Source of the DNA: Pseudomonas sp. FP453 | Lineage (GTDB): Bacteria; Pseudomonadota; Gammaproteobacteria; Pseudomonadales; Pseudomonadaceae | DNA: 64,000 nucleotides | NCBI RefSeq assembly: GCF_030687495.1 | Contig: NZ_CP117435.1 | Location: 3,042,501 to 3,106,500, forward strand | Direction of reading: 5' to 3' | Shown here: positions 8,955 to 18,840 of the stretch, piece after piece | How the letters are laid out: the number at the start of each line of letters is the position of its first letter | How positions within the stretch are numbered: the stretch's first letter is position 1 | The notes under the pieces: model-generated | Database searches by the model: none | What the model saw: only the letters and a program-made list of their open reading frames with translations | Told to the model about the DNA's origin: nothing | Position numbers and translations under genes: made by a program

Positions 8955-10163
8955 ATGTCTCGAAGCATCGCCCACCTCGCCCTGTTACTGGGCTTGATCA
9001 CGGCTGTCGGCCCCTTCGCCATCGACATCTACCTGCCTGCCCTGCCCACCCTCGGCGCCAGCCTGCACGCCTCGCCGGCAGCGGTGCAGATGAGCCTGAC
9101 GGTGTTCTTCATGATCATTGGCGTGTGCCAGCTGTTCTACGGGCCGATCAGTGATGTGTTCGGGCGCAAGCCACCCATTTATGCCGGGCTGGTGATCTTT
9201 GCGATAGGCAGCGTGGGCTGCGCGTTGGCGCCGACCATCGAAGTGCTGATCGGCTTTCGCGCCGTACAAGCGTTTGGCGCCTGTGCCGGGATGGTGATTC
9301 CCCGGGCGATTGTGCGCGACCTGTACACCGGCCACGAAGCCGCGCGTCTGATGGCGTTGCTGATGCTGGTGATGAGTGTGTCGCCGATTCTGGCGCCATT
9401 GGCCGGCAGCCTGGTGATTTCGATCTGGAGCTGGCGCGAAGTGTTTGCCGTACTCGCCGTGGTGGCCGTGGCGTGCCTGGTGATGACCGTCGTGCAACTG
9501 CCCGAAACCCATCCGGCCGAGCGGCGCCTGGGGAAAAACCTGGGCAATGCGTTTGGCAGCTACGGCGCGCTGCTGCGTGATCCGGTGTTTACCGGCCTGG
9601 CGGTGGTCAGCGGCTTCGGGCTGGCCACGTTCTTTGTGTTTATCGGTAGCGCGCCGTTTGTGTACATCGAATATTTCGGCCTGACGCCCACGCAATTCAG
9701 CCTGTGCTTTGCCCTGAACGCGGCATCGTTCTTTGCCATGAGCCAACTGACTGCACGCCTCAGCGCGCGCTTTGGGTTGGCACCGTTGATTCGCGGGTCG
9801 GTGATTGCGGTGACGGTGTTCCTGGCCGCACTGGCAATCACCACCGCGTGGATCGATAGCCTGGGCCTGATGATGACGCTGCTGTTTATAGGTTTCGGGT
9901 TCCTCGGCCTATTGCTGCCAGCGGCCGGGGTGTTGTCCCTGGAGGATCATGGCGCGGTGGCGGGTTCGGCGTCGGCGTTGCTGGGGGCGATCCAGATGAT
10001 CGTGGCGGCGGTGTCGATGACGGTCGTCGGTGTGTTCGCTGACCATACGCCGGCGCCGATGTTGATTGGCATCGCGCTGTGTGCGGTAGCGGCGATGCTC
10101 ACCACGCTGTGGACGTTGCGTCGTTTGCCGGCGCATCTGGCGAGTGTGCCGCCCTCCTCCTGA
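8955..10163 (+). CDS. Bcr/CflA-family MFS multidrug transporter
   Basis: Inner-membrane 12-helix major facilitator of 402 residues from ATG 8955; an upstream in-frame start only adds a non-hydrophobic leader. Typical Bcr/CflA features are the first helix ending GPFAIDIYLPALPT, the A-like loop YGPISDVFGRKPP between TM2 and TM3, and GFRAVQAFGACAGMVIPRAI in TM4. Members export drugs or small metabolites by proton antiport. The gene stands alone, convergent with the recombinase gene and separated from it by a small REP hairpin. Confidence 0.92.
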   Translation: MSRSIAHLALLLGLITAVGPFAIDIYLPALPTLGASLHASPAAVQMSLTVFFMIIGVCQLFYGPISDVFGRKPPIYAGLVIFAIGSVGCALAPTIEVLIGFRAVQAFGACAGMVIPRAIVRDLYTGHEAARLMALLMLVMSVSPILAPLAGSLVISIWSWREVFAVLAVVAVACLVMTVVQLPETHPAERRLGKNLGNAFGSYGALLRDPVFTGLAVVSGFGLATFFVFIGSAPFVYIEYFGLTPTQFSLCFALNAASFFAMSQLTARLSARFGLAPLIRGSVIAVTVFLAALAITTAWIDSLGLMMTLLFIGFGFLGLLLPAAGVLSLEDHGAVAGSASALLGAIQMIVAAVSMTVVGVFADHTPAPMLIGIALCAVAAMLTTLWTLRRLPAHLASVPPSS

Positions 10164-10194
10164 TCATGCACAAATCCCTGAGGGAGTGGGCTTG

Positions 10195-10214
10195 TGTGGG
10201 AGCTGGCTCCCACA
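10195..10214. repeat. Minimal REP palindrome
   Basis: TGTGGGAGC at 10195-10203 and its reverse complement at 10206-10214 are separated by two bases. It is the shortest form of the GTGGGAGC REP ends that recur at 25553, 60853, 63481 and 63616. It lies between convergent genes and may act as a bidirectional transcription stop. Confidence 0.75.
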
Positions 10215-10253
10215 TTTAGTTCTTCATTCCTTCAGCAGAGCTGCGGTGCTCAC

Positions 10254-11168
10254 CTACAAATCAAACCGATCCACCGCCCGCCGCCGCTCATTGTCCTCGC
10301 GCACGTCATAGCTCGCCGTGGTCTGGATATTGGTGTGGTGCGCCAGTTTCTGCGCAATCGACAGGTCATGTTCTTCAATCACCCGCGTGATAAACGAGCG
10401 GCGGAAGTCATGGGGCATGATCTTCACCCCCACCTGTTCACCGCGCTGGCGGGCGATGTAGTAGATCGCATGCTTGGTAATGCGCTCGCGGGTGATGTGG
10501 CTGCCACGGCGAATGCGGTTGAACAGGAAGCTGTCGTCCTGCTCGCCTTCCTTGAGGTGTTCGCGGCGAAAATCCAGCCAGGCCTGTAACTTGGCAAAGG
10601 CCCAGGCCGGGGCGTATTTGATCAACTCTTTATTGCCTTTGCCGATCACCCGCAAGCTGCGTTCTTCGAAGTTGATCTGCGCCAGGTCGAGGTTGACCGA
10701 CTCCGATTTGCGCATGCCCGAGCCGTACAGGATGCCGATCACCGCGGCATCGCGCAGGCCCTGGGGGCGTGGGTCGGCGGCGCAGACGTCCATCATTTCG
10801 CGGATCAAGGTGCGACGCAGGTTGCGGCCCTGGCTCAGGCGTGTGCCCGGCGCGGCCTTGACCGTGCGCATGCGCAGCAGGTGTTCCTGGCTGATCAGGC
10901 TGAGGCGCCAGGCTTCATTCATCACCCCGCGCACGGCGTTGACATACAGCGATGAGGTGTTCGGCGCATAGCCGTCCTCGCGCAGGGCGGCGACCAGGGC
11001 GATCACGTGTTCGGGCTGGAGCAGGTGCCAGTCGATTTCTTCGAGGTTGATGTCCTCGAAGCCCAGGCGGTCGGCAGCATCCTGCAGTACGTAGCGCATG
11101 GTCAACTGGCTGGAGGGCGCCAGGCGAGTGAGGTAGAGGGTCAGCGGGTTGCGGATGGACTCGGTCAA
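10254..11168 (-). CDS. Site-specific tyrosine recombinase (phage-integrase/Xer-like)
   Basis: 304-residue tyrosine recombinase. The N-terminal SAM-like core-binding half (about residues 1-120) is followed by the catalytic half: Arg in YGSGMRKSES, Lys in VIGKGNKEL, H-x-x-R in MPHDFRRSF, a second His in KLAHHTNIQTT and the Tyr nucleophile in TASYDVRED. It resembles chromosomally fixed integrases of Pseudomonas more than a recent phage integrase, since no phage genes surround it. No tRNA or att duplication was seen. A 12-base inverted repeat sits just upstream of its start and could be its operator or recombination site. Confidence 0.9.
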   Translation of the reverse strand: MTESIRNPLTLYLTRLAPSSQLTMRYVLQDAADRLGFEDINLEEIDWHLLQPEHVIALVAALREDGYAPNTSSLYVNAVRGVMNEAWRLSLISQEHLLRMRTVKAAPGTRLSQGRNLRRTLIREMMDVCAADPRPQGLRDAAVIGILYGSGMRKSESVNLDLAQINFEERSLRVIGKGNKELIKYAPAWAFAKLQAWLDFRREHLKEGEQDDSFLFNRIRRGSHITRERITKHAIYYIARQRGEQVGVKIMPHDFRRSFITRVIEEHDLSIAQKLAHHTNIQTTASYDVREDNERRRAVDRFDL

Positions 11169-11187
11169 AATAGATCAGCCTTTGGAT

Positions 11188-11227
11188 TAAATATCTCGAA
11201 CAAGCCTTTGTTTAATCGAGATATTTA
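11188..11227. promoter_or_regulatory. 12-bp inverted repeat upstream of the recombinase gene
   Basis: Arms TAAATATCTCGA (11188-11199) and TCGAGATATTTA (11216-11227) are perfect complements with a 16-base spacer. The site starts 20 bases upstream of the recombinase ATG and is AT-rich. The arm length matches recombinase or dimeric-repressor binding sites, but the spacer is longer than the 6-8 bases normal for Xer-type core sites. It may be a leader hairpin, an operator or a recombination site. Confidence 0.5.
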
Positions 11228-11276
11228 GTGAATTGGCGAAGGCCGAGTCTAACGCAGGAATGGCGTGGGCACAAAA

Positions 11277-12077
11277 TCAGGGTGCCGTGTCATCGTCCTC
11301 CACCGGGTCTTGCGGTTGGGTCTGGGTCTGACTCCATTCGGTGTCCTGCTTCTGCATCAGGGCGAACCAGTGCTGGCGCATAAAGGTCAGGTACGCCTCC
11401 GGCGCCTTGGCGAAGTCTTTCTCTTCGCTGTAGCAACCCGGCAACGGCAATTCGGTGCCCTGCTCCTTGTACTGGCTGACCAGCGCCTGTTGCGCAGCAA
11501 CGCTGCAATCCTTGGGCAGCGGCATGCCACGCAGGGCGCCCGCGTCTTCGTCCCACCAGCTGGCGCCATAACGGTCGACGCCGCGCAGGCGGTATTTCTG
11601 TGACTTGCCCACGTGCATGATCAGCTTGAATTCATTGGGGCTCACGTCACTGGTGCAGGTGCGCGAATAGCCCACGGTGGCCTGGGTGATGCCATCGCCG
11701 GACAGGTCGGTGACCTTGGTCGCGGCCCGGTCAAAGCGCAGCGAGGCGTCAAACTCGCAATGCTGCACGTCGTCGTAGAGCATCCACACGCGCTTGGGAC
11801 GGTTGCCATCGATCAGGTATTGGGCCGCATAGACAAACGCGGACTGGGTGCCATCGTCATCGCGCTCGCTGACCTGTTCGGCGAGCACCAGCAGGTTTTT
11901 GCCCTGGTGGTCGTCCCAGGTATAAGCGGCGATCTGCTTGCCGCGCACTTCCACGCCGTCCGGCACCTGGTCGATGCTGGTGAGCGCTATTCCATCATCG
12001 GCCCGCACCGCTGTGACACACGCCACGGTCATCATCAACCCCATCAACACTGGCCGTAAAAGCTGCACGCTATTCAT
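11277..12077 (-). CDS. Exported protein of unknown function
   Basis: 266-residue protein with a Sec signal peptide (hydrophobic stretch about residues 7-25, cleavage near AVRADD). The mature part has a calcium-loop-like TDLSGDGITQATVGY, two cysteines in QHCEFD and RTCTSD that could pair, and SPNEFKLIMHVGKSQKYRL; the tail is acidic and Gln-rich. The pattern recalls the M949_RS01915-type family, but I cannot confirm that. It is monocistronic, with its promoter facing the arn region. Function unknown. Confidence 0.8.
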   Translation of the reverse strand: MNSVQLLRPVLMGLMMTVACVTAVRADDGIALTSIDQVPDGVEVRGKQIAAYTWDDHQGKNLLVLAEQVSERDDDGTQSAFVYAAQYLIDGNRPKRVWMLYDDVQHCEFDASLRFDRAATKVTDLSGDGITQATVGYSRTCTSDVSPNEFKLIMHVGKSQKYRLRGVDRYGASWWDEDAGALRGMPLPKDCSVAAQQALVSQYKEQGTELPLPGCYSEEKDFAKAPEAYLTFMRQHWFALMQKQDTEWSQTQTQPQDPVEDDDTAP

Positions 12078-12524
12078 CCGATTACCCTGGCAAGAGGGGG
12101 CTTACTTTACCGGCACTTGCCGGGTCTTGCAGAGAAGATTCTTCAATTAATGGCATTGTGCAGGGTTTAAACGAATGCCCTGCTCAAGCGCCTGATCATG
12201 TAGCTGAACCCTGGCTGTCTACCTGTCAAATAAACGAGTTTTTCATCTGCCTTTCATATTCGTTCAACATTTTTACGCTTAATCTTGGCCCCATGACTTG
12301 AGAACGAACCGCGTCTTCCCCGACTAACCTGTTGATTACGCTTTACCTTTACTCGTTTTGAGCTTTACTCAACACGCCTCCATGGAAGACCACATTGCCC
12401 ATCTCAGGAAAGTCGAATGAATAATCGCCACTCCACGCTTAGTTTAATCAGGTAAGGCGTCAACCGCCCCTGACGACCGCTGTTTTCACGCTCCAAGTTG
12501 CGCTAACCCCGAGGTCTTGAATCT
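12078..12524 (+). promoter_or_regulatory. Leader and promoter region of the arn operon
   Basis: This 447-base gap holds the promoter region of the arn operon. There is no arnB, which heads the operon in P. aeruginosa. At 12241-12268 there are spaced direct repeats: TTTCAT (12241), TTTCAT (12252) and GTTCAA (12262), 10-11 bases apart, the layout of OmpR/PhoB-family regulator sites. CTTAAT occurs at 12278. Two 12-codon reading frames, 12382-12420 and 12417-12455, overlap by ATGA; the second has AGGA eight bases upstream. They could be leader peptides. Regulator identity (PmrA, PhoP or ColR type) is not shown by the sequence. Confidence 0.45.
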
Positions 12525-13562
12525 TTGAAACCCTACCCTATTCATTGCGTGTCGATCGTTATCCCGGTCTACAACGAAGAAGAAAGCCTGCCTGAATTGC
12601 TGCGTCGCACCACCGCAGCCTGCAAGCAACTGGCCTACGAATACGAAATCATCCTGGTGGATGACGGTAGCCGCGACCAGTCCGCGCAAATGCTCGAAGA
12701 CGCCGCCGCCGAAGACGGCAGCCACGTGGTGGCGGTGATCCTCAATCGCAACTACGGCCAGCACGCGGCGATCATGGCCGGTTTCGAGCAGTGCCGGGGC
12801 GAAGTGGTGATTACCCTCGACGCCGACCTGCAGAACCCGCCGGAAGAAATCCCGCGCCTGGTGGAGCAAGCCGCCCTCGGTTACGACGTGGTGGCTACCG
12901 TGCGCAACAACCGCCAGGACTCGGCCTTCCGCCGCTGGCCGTCGCGCCTGATCAACCTGGCCGTGCAGCGTTCCACCGGCGTGGCCATGACCGACTACGG
13001 CTGCATGCTGCGCGCGTACCGCCGCACCATCGTCGATGCCATGCTCGCCTGCCGTGAGCGCAGCACCTTTATCCCGATCCTGGCCAACGGTTTTGCGCGC
13101 CACACCACGGAAATCCTCGTGCACCACGCCGAGCGTGAACACGGTGAATCCAAATACAGCGCCATGCGCCTGATCAGCCTGATGTTCGACCTGCTCACGT
13201 GCATGACCACCACCCCGCTGCGCCTGCTGTCCATCGTCGGCTTCAGCCTCGCCGGCCTGGGTGTGCTGTTTGCACTGGCGTTGATCGTCATGCGCCTGGC
13301 CTTTGGCGCCCAATGGGCCGGCGACGGCATGTTCGTGCTGTTTGCGGTGCTGTTCGTGTTCACCGGTGGCCAGTTCATCGGCATGGGCCTCTTGGGTGAA
13401 TACCTGGGCCGCATGTACAGCGATGTGCGCGCCCGCCCACGCTTCTTTATCGAAAAAGTGCTGCGCAACACCCCGGCAGCACCGGCGCCAGTCGTCATTG
13501 TTGACGGCCTGGTGTCCTCCCACACCACTTCTACTTCTCCTTCCGATCAGGTTTCGTCATGA
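12525..13562 (+). CDS. arnC: Undecaprenyl-phosphate 4-deoxy-4-formamido-L-arabinose transferase
   Basis: Membrane GT2 glycosyltransferase, 345 residues, that loads formylated L-Ara4N from UDP onto undecaprenyl phosphate. The start is TTG 12525 ([20 protein letters not shown]), preceded by GAGG at 12511. The GT2 fold shows [22 protein letters not shown] and the metal-binding [12 protein letters not shown]; two C-terminal membrane helices lie at about residues 230-255 and 265-290. It is the first gene of the operon here and overlaps arnA by four bases. Confidence 0.95.
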   Translation: MKPYPIHCVSIVIPVYNEEESLPELLRRTTAACKQLAYEYEIILVDDGSRDQSAQMLEDAAAEDGSHVVAVILNRNYGQHAAIMAGFEQCRGEVVITLDADLQNPPEEIPRLVEQAALGYDVVATVRNNRQDSAFRRWPSRLINLAVQRSTGVAMTDYGCMLRAYRRTIVDAMLACRERSTFIPILANGFARHTTEILVHHAEREHGESKYSAMRLISLMFDLLTCMTTTPLRLLSIVGFSLAGLGVLFALALIVMRLAFGAQWAGDGMFVLFAVLFVFTGGQFIGMGLLGEYLGRMYSDVRARPRFFIEKVLRNTPAAPAPVVIVDGLVSSHTTSTSPSDQVSS

Positions 13563-15550
13563 ATTCAAAAGCCGTTGTCTTCGCCTACCACGATATTGGC
13601 TGTGCCGGTATTGAAGCCCTGCTGACTGCCGGCTACGACATTGCTGCGGTGTTTACCCACGCCGATGATCCCAAGGAAAACAACTTCTACGGCTCTGTCG
13701 CCCAACTCTGCGCCCGCAATGGCATCCCGGTGCACGCGCCGGAAGACGCCAACCACCCGCTGTGGATCGAGCGCATCGCCAAGCTGAACCCGGACTACAT
13801 CTTCTCGTTCTACTACCGCAACCTGCTCAGCGAGCCGCTGCTGGCCACCGCGCGCAAAGGCGCGTTCAACCTGCACGGCTCGCTGCTGCCGAAATACCGT
13901 GGCCGCGCCCCAGCGAACTGGGTACTGGTCAACGGCGAAACCGAAACCGGCGTGACCCTGCACCGCATGGTCAAGCGTGCCGATGCCGGCGCGATCCTCG
14001 CTCAGCAAAAAGTCATCATCGACCGCGCCGACACCGGCCTGAGCCTGCACGCCAAACTGCGTGACGCGGCCACCACCCTGCTGCGCGATGCACTGCCACA
14101 ACTGGCCCAAGGCAAGTTGACTGACACCGCCCAGGACGAAAGCCAGGCCACCTACTTCGGTCGCCGCACCGCCGCCGATGGCAAGCTGGAGTGGAAAAAG
14201 CCGGCGGAAGAACTGTTCAACCTGGTCCGCGCCGTGACCCAACCTTACCCGGGCGCCTTCTGCGCCGTGGGCGAGCACAAGCTGATCGTATGGCAAGCCG
14301 AAGTGGTCAAGGGCAATGAAGGCCTGGCCCCAGGCCGTGTGATCAGCGTCAACCCGCTGCGCATCGCCTGCGGTGAAGACTCCCTGGTGATCAAGTTCGG
14401 CCAGCGCAACGACAACGGCCTGTACCTGGCCGGCCCGTCCCTGGCCAACGAGCTGGGCCTGGTGGACGGTTCGGTGTTGCGCGGTGCCGAGTCCGGTCGC
14501 AAGCCGCGCCGTACCCGTGTACTGATCCTCGGCGTGAACGGCTTTATCGGTAACCATTTGTCCGAGCGCCTGCTGCGTGACGACCGTTACGAAGTCTACG
14601 GCCTGGACATCGGCTCCGACGCCATCGAGCGCCTGCGCAGCCACCCCAACTTCCACTACGTGGAAGGCGACATCAGCATCCACACCGAGTGGATCGAGTA
14701 CCACATCAAGAAGTGCGACGTGGTCCTGCCGCTGGTGGCCATCGCCACGCCCATCGAATACACCCGCAACCCGTTGCGCGTGTTCGAACTGGACTTCGAG
14801 GAAAACCTCAAGCTGGTGCGCTACTGCGTCAAGTACAACAAGCGCGTGATCTTCCCGTCGACCTCCGAAGTCTATGGCATGTGCCAGGACCAGTACTTCG
14901 ACGAAGACACCTCCAACCTGGTGGTCGGCCCGGTCAACAAGCAACGCTGGATCTACTCGGTTTCCAAGCAACTGCTGGACCGCGTGATCTGGGCCTACGG
15001 CGCCAAAGGCCTGAACTTCACCCTGTTCCGTCCGTTCAACTGGATGGGCCCGCGCCTCGATCGCCTGGATTCGGCCCGTATCGGCAGCTCCCGCGCCATC
15101 ACCCAGCTGATCCTCAACCTGGTGGAAGGCACGCCGATCCGCCTGTTCGACGGCGGCGAGCAGAAGCGTTGCTTCACCGACATCGCCGATGGCATCGAAG
15201 CCCTGGCACGCATCATCGATAACGACAATGACGTGTGCAACGGCCAGATCATCAACATCGGCAACCCGGAAAACGAGGCGAGCATCCGCCAGTTGGGCGA
15301 AGAGCTGCTGCGTCAGTTCGAAGCGCACCCGCTGCGTGGCAACTTCCCGCCGTTCGCCGGTTTCCGCGACGTGGAAAGCAAGGCGTTCTACGGCACGGGC
15401 TACCAGGACGTGGCACACCGCAAGCCAAGCATCGAAAACGCCAAGCGCCTGCTGAACTGGGAGCCGACCGTGGAAATGAGCGAAACCATCGGCAACACCC
15501 TGGACTTCTTCCTGCGTGAAGCCATGCTCGAAATCGCGGACAAGAAGTAA
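13559..15550 (+). CDS. arnA: Bifunctional UDP-L-Ara4N formyltransferase / UDP-glucuronate decarboxylase
   Basis: 663-residue cytoplasmic enzyme of normal length. The N-terminal formyltransferase (about 1-305) has [20 protein letters not shown] with the catalytic Asn/His region. The C-terminal short-chain dehydrogenase-like decarboxylase (about 315-660) has the NAD loop [22 protein letters not shown] and [13 protein letters not shown] (Tyr-x-x-x-Lys). It oxidatively decarboxylates UDP-glucuronate to the 4-keto sugar and formylates UDP-L-Ara4N. The ArnB aminotransferase that acts between the two steps is not encoded in this window. It overlaps arnC and arnD by ATGA-type junctions. Confidence 0.97.
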   Translation: MNSKAVVFAYHDIGCAGIEALLTAGYDIAAVFTHADDPKENNFYGSVAQLCARNGIPVHAPEDANHPLWIERIAKLNPDYIFSFYYRNLLSEPLLATARKGAFNLHGSLLPKYRGRAPANWVLVNGETETGVTLHRMVKRADAGAILAQQKVIIDRADTGLSLHAKLRDAATTLLRDALPQLAQGKLTDTAQDESQATYFGRRTAADGKLEWKKPAEELFNLVRAVTQPYPGAFCAVGEHKLIVWQAEVVKGNEGLAPGRVISVNPLRIACGEDSLVIKFGQRNDNGLYLAGPSLANELGLVDGSVLRGAESGRKPRRTRVLILGVNGFIGNHLSERLLRDDRYEVYGLDIGSDAIERLRSHPNFHYVEGDISIHTEWIEYHIKKCDVVLPLVAIATPIEYTRNPLRVFELDFEENLKLVRYCVKYNKRVIFPSTSEVYGMCQDQYFDEDTSNLVVGPVNKQRWIYSVSKQLLDRVIWAYGAKGLNFTLFRPFNWMGPRLDRLDSARIGSSRAITQLILNLVEGTPIRLFDGGEQKRCFTDIADGIEALARIIDNDNDVCNGQIINIGNPENEASIRQLGEELLRQFEAHPLRGNFPPFAGFRDVESKAFYGTGYQDVAHRKPSIENAKRLLNWEPTVEMSETIGNTLDFFLREAMLEIADKK

Positions 15551-16434
15551 TGCACGCAGGTCTTCGCATTGACGTCGATACCTACCGTGGCACCCGTGAA
15601 GGCGTGCCGCGGCTGCTCGAAACCCTGGATGAAGCCGGGGTGAAGGCAACGTTCTTCTTCAGCGTCGGGCCGGACAACATGGGGCGCCACTTGTGGCGTC
15701 TCATCCGCCCGCAGTTCCTGTGGAAGATGCTGCGTTCCAATGCCGTCGGCCTGTATGGCCTGGATATCCTGCTCGCCGGCACGGCGTGGCCGGGCAAGCC
15801 GATTGGCCGCGACCTGGGGCATCTGATGCGCCAGGCCAAGGCCGCCGGGCATGAAGTCGGCCTGCACGCCTGGGACCACCACGGCTGGCAGGCCAACACC
15901 GGGCGCTGGAGCGAGGCACAGTTGGTCGAACAGATCCGCCGTGGCGTCGACACCCTCAGCGACATCCTCGGTGAGCGCATCGACTGTTCAGCGGCCGCCG
16001 GTTGGCGGGCCGATGAGCGTGTGGTGCAAGCCAAGCAAGGCTTCAACTTCCGCTACAACAGTGATTGCCGGGGCACCGGCCTGTTTCGTCCAACCTTGGC
16101 CGATGGCAGCGCGGGCACCCCACAAATTCCGGTAGACCTGCCGACCTTCGACGAAGTCGTCGGGCCGGTGGTGGCTGCCAAAGACTTCAATACGTTCATC
16201 CTCGACCGCTTTGCCGCCTCGAAGCTCAACGTCTATACGATCCACGCTGAAGTAGAAGGGATTCTGATGGCCAACGATTTTCGCCAGTTGCTCGCCCAGG
16301 CCGGGCAGCGCGGCATCGACTTCAAACCCCTGGGCGACTTGTTGCCCGCGGACCTGACCACCCTGCCTCAGCAACGGCTGGTACGTGGCGCCTTGCCCGG
16401 GCGTGAGGGTTGGCTTGGAGTGCAGCAGGCATGA
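15550..16434 (+). CDS. arnD: 4-deoxy-4-formamido-L-arabinose-phosphoundecaprenol deformylase
   Basis: 294-residue NodB-like polysaccharide deacetylase that removes the formyl group from the lipid-linked sugar on the inner membrane. The metal-site start [20 protein letters not shown] and [20 protein letters not shown] match the family, as does [12 protein letters not shown] with its His motif. The ATG shares its A with the arnA stop, and the end overlaps arnT by ATGA, indicating translational coupling. Confidence 0.95.
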   Translation: MHAGLRIDVDTYRGTREGVPRLLETLDEAGVKATFFFSVGPDNMGRHLWRLIRPQFLWKMLRSNAVGLYGLDILLAGTAWPGKPIGRDLGHLMRQAKAAGHEVGLHAWDHHGWQANTGRWSEAQLVEQIRRGVDTLSDILGERIDCSAAAGWRADERVVQAKQGFNFRYNSDCRGTGLFRPTLADGSAGTPQIPVDLPTFDEVVGPVVAAKDFNTFILDRFAASKLNVYTIHAEVEGILMANDFRQLLAQAGQRGIDFKPLGDLLPADLTTLPQQRLVRGALPGREGWLGVQQA

Positions 16435-18086
16435 TCCGGCGTCTGGCGTTGCCTCTGCTGCTGTTGGCCTTCGGCGTGTTCTACCTGTTGCCGCTGACCA
16501 CCCATGGCCTGTGGATCCCCGATGAAACCCGCTACGCGCAGATCAGCCAGGAAATGCTGCTGACCGGCAAATGGGCCTCGCCGCACTTCATGGGCATCCG
16601 CTACTTTGAGAAACCGGCGGCGGGCTACTGGATGATTGCGCTGGGCCAGGCGATCTTCGGGCAGAACCTGTTCGGTGTGCGCTTTGCCTCGGCCTTGAGC
16701 ACTGGCTTGAGCATCCTGCTGGTGTACCTGGTGTCGCGCCGGTTGTGGAATGACCCGCAGAAAAGCCTGATCAGCACCGTGCTCTACATGAGCTTTGTCA
16801 GCGTCGCGGCGCTGGGCGGCTACGCCAACCTCGATCCGCAGTTCACCTTCTGGGTCAACCTGACCGGCGTGGCCTTGTGGTTCTGCTTCGACAGCACCAC
16901 CCGCAACGGCCGCCTGGCCTCCTGGGCGTTGTTGGGTTTTGCCTGTGGCATGGGCTTCATGACCAAGGGCTTCCTCGCCTGGCTGCTGCCGGTGCTGATC
17001 GCCCTGCCCTACGCCCTTTGGCAAAAGCGTTTCCGTGAGCTGCTGGGTTATGGCTTGGTGGCCGTCGCTGTCGCGATTGTGGTCAGCCTGCCGTGGGCCT
17101 TGGCGGTGCACCTGCAAGAGCCGGATTACTGGAACTTCTTCTTCTGGCACGAGCATATCCAGCGCTTTGCCGGTGACGATGCCCAGCATGCCGAACCGTT
17201 CTGGTACTACCTGCCGCTGCTGGTGGCGTTCTCGCTGCCGTGGGTGGCGTTGTTGCCGTCCACCGTCAAACAGGCGTGGCGGGATAAGCGCCTGCCGAAG
17301 ACCGCATTCCTGCTGCTCTGGCTGCTGATGCCCCTGGCGTTTTTCAGCCTGGCCAAGGGCAAGCTGCCCTCCTACATCATGCCGTGCCTGTTGCCGCTGG
17401 CCTTGCTGATGGGCTCGACCCTGGCCGACAAGCTTGCCGCGGGCCGCAGCCGTGCGCTGCGTATCAACGGCTGGTTGAACCTGGTGGTGGGCATCGTCGC
17501 GTTGCTGGCACTCACCTGGTTCCAATTGAAAAAGCCGGTGTACGAACCGGGCCAGGAAACCCTCAGCCTGGTGCTGGTGTTCATCTTCTTGTTCGGCTGG
17601 ATCATCGCCAACCTGCTGCAGGCCGCGCGCCCGTTGAAACTGTGGGCGGCACCAGTGATTGGCAGCTGGTTGCTGGTGGCGCTGGTACCCGCCGCGTTGC
17701 CCCATTCGGTGGTCTACAACAAGACCCCGGACCAATTCATCATCGACCACCTGCAAGCCCTGCGCCCGGCCACGGCGTTGCTCAGCAATGACCTCGGCGC
17801 CGCGTCGGCGCTGTCCTGGCGTCTGGCGCGCCCGGACGTGACGCTTTACAACACCGTCGGCGAAGTCAAATACGGCCTGGCCTTCGCGGACAGCGCCGCG
17901 CGCAAGATCGACACCACCCAAGTGCAACAGTGGATGAGCGATGCGCGCAAAAAAGGTCCGGTCGGTGTGGTGATGCGGGTTAAAGGTGACGATGAAATGG
18001 CCGAAGTTGCCTTGCTGCCCAATGACGGCCAGCGCTTTGAACAAGGCAATATCGTGATTCTGATCTTCCCGCAGGCGGCTCCATGA
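16431..18086 (+). CDS. arnT: Lipid A L-Ara4N transferase
   Basis: Inner-membrane GT83 glycosyltransferase, 551 residues, that moves L-Ara4N from undecaprenyl phosphate to lipid A phosphates on the periplasmic side, lowering binding of polymyxin and cationic peptides. The start at 16431 overlaps the arnD stop; an upstream in-frame ATG lies inside arnD. TM1 (residues 3-22) is followed by the conserved acidic loop [18 protein letters not shown], then [10 protein letters not shown] and about a dozen helices with a C-terminal periplasmic domain. Confidence 0.96.
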   Translation: MIRRLALPLLLLAFGVFYLLPLTTHGLWIPDETRYAQISQEMLLTGKWASPHFMGIRYFEKPAAGYWMIALGQAIFGQNLFGVRFASALSTGLSILLVYLVSRRLWNDPQKSLISTVLYMSFVSVAALGGYANLDPQFTFWVNLTGVALWFCFDSTTRNGRLASWALLGFACGMGFMTKGFLAWLLPVLIALPYALWQKRFRELLGYGLVAVAVAIVVSLPWALAVHLQEPDYWNFFFWHEHIQRFAGDDAQHAEPFWYYLPLLVAFSLPWVALLPSTVKQAWRDKRLPKTAFLLLWLLMPLAFFSLAKGKLPSYIMPCLLPLALLMGSTLADKLAAGRSRALRINGWLNLVVGIVALLALTWFQLKKPVYEPGQETLSLVLVFIFLFGWIIANLLQAARPLKLWAAPVIGSWLLVALVPAALPHSVVYNKTPDQFIIDHLQALRPATALLSNDLGAASALSWRLARPDVTLYNTVGEVKYGLAFADSAARKIDTTQVQQWMSDARKKGPVGVVMRVKGDDEMAEVALLPNDGQRFEQGNIVILIFPQAAP

Positions 18087-18430
18087 TCACCCTGCTCCTG
18101 CTATTGACCGCCTGCCTGCTGACGTGCATGGGCCAGGTCGCGCAGAAATTCGCCGTGGAAAGCTGGCGCGACCTGCCCGACGGCTGGGCGCTGAAACTGC
18201 GCGCGCCGTGGCTGTGGGCCGCGTTGGTGTGCCTGGGCCTGGGCCTGCTGGTGTGGTTGCTGGTGTTGCAGCGCCTGGAAGTCGGCATCGCCTACCCCAT
18301 GCTCAGCCTCAACTTTGTGCTGGTCACGCTGGTGGCACGGTTTGTCTTTCATGAGCCCATCGATGGCCGCCACTGGCTGGGCGTGGGGCTGGTGATTGCC
18401 GGTGTCGTGTTGCTGGGGCGTCAGGTATGA
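18083..18430 (+). CDS. arnE: L-Ara4N-phosphoundecaprenol flippase subunit ArnE
   Basis: Small multidrug-resistance-like membrane protein of 115 residues with four hydrophobic segments. With ArnF it is thought to flip the lipid-linked L-Ara4N to the periplasmic face. [13 protein letters not shown] near the start and [19 protein letters not shown] in the third helix are typical. It overlaps arnT and arnF by four bases each. Confidence 0.93.
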   Translation: MITLLLLLTACLLTCMGQVAQKFAVESWRDLPDGWALKLRAPWLWAALVCLGLGLLVWLLVLQRLEVGIAYPMLSLNFVLVTLVARFVFHEPIDGRHWLGVGLVIAGVVLLGRQV

Positions 18431-18840
18431 GCCGCATGCGTGGCTTTGCCCTGGCCTTGGCCAGCGTCGGTTTGGTCAGTGCGGCCCAGTTGGGCATGCG
18501 CTGGAGCATGACGCGCCTGCCGCTGCCCCACGAATGGCTGAGTGCGCTCAGCAACAACACCATCGACCTCGGCGCCCTTGGCGCGGTGCTGCTGGCGATC
18601 TTCGCCTATGCGCTGTCGATGCTCTGCTGGCTGGGCGCGCTCAAGCACCTGCCGCTGGGCCGTGCCTACTCGCTGCTGAGCATCAGCTACGCGCTGGTGT
18701 ATCTGCTGGCCGCCAGCCTGCCGGTGTTCAACGAACATTTTTCGCTTTCAAAAACCCTGGGGGTGGCGTTGGTCATCCTCGGAGTTCTGGTTATCAACTC
18801 TCGCCGTGCTAGCACCACAAGTCCCAGGAATGCCCCATGA
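18427..18840 (+). CDS. arnF: L-Ara4N-phosphoundecaprenol flippase subunit ArnF
   Basis: 137-residue partner of ArnE with four predicted helices. [14 protein letters not shown] and [20 protein letters not shown] match the family. The start overlaps the arnE stop (ATGA), and the stop overlaps the ugd start in the same way, so the operon continues without a gap. Confidence 0.92.
   Translation: MSRMRGFALALASVGLVSAAQLGMRWSMTRLPLPHEWLSALSNNTIDLGALGAVLLAIFAYALSMLCWLGALKHLPLGRAYSLLSISYALVYLLAASLPVFNEHFSLSKTLGVALVILGVLVINSRRASTTSPRNAP

Noticed and set aside
13565..15649. A 694-codon leftward frame opposite arnA
   Set aside because: Shadow of arnA; no ribosome site and no recognisable fold.
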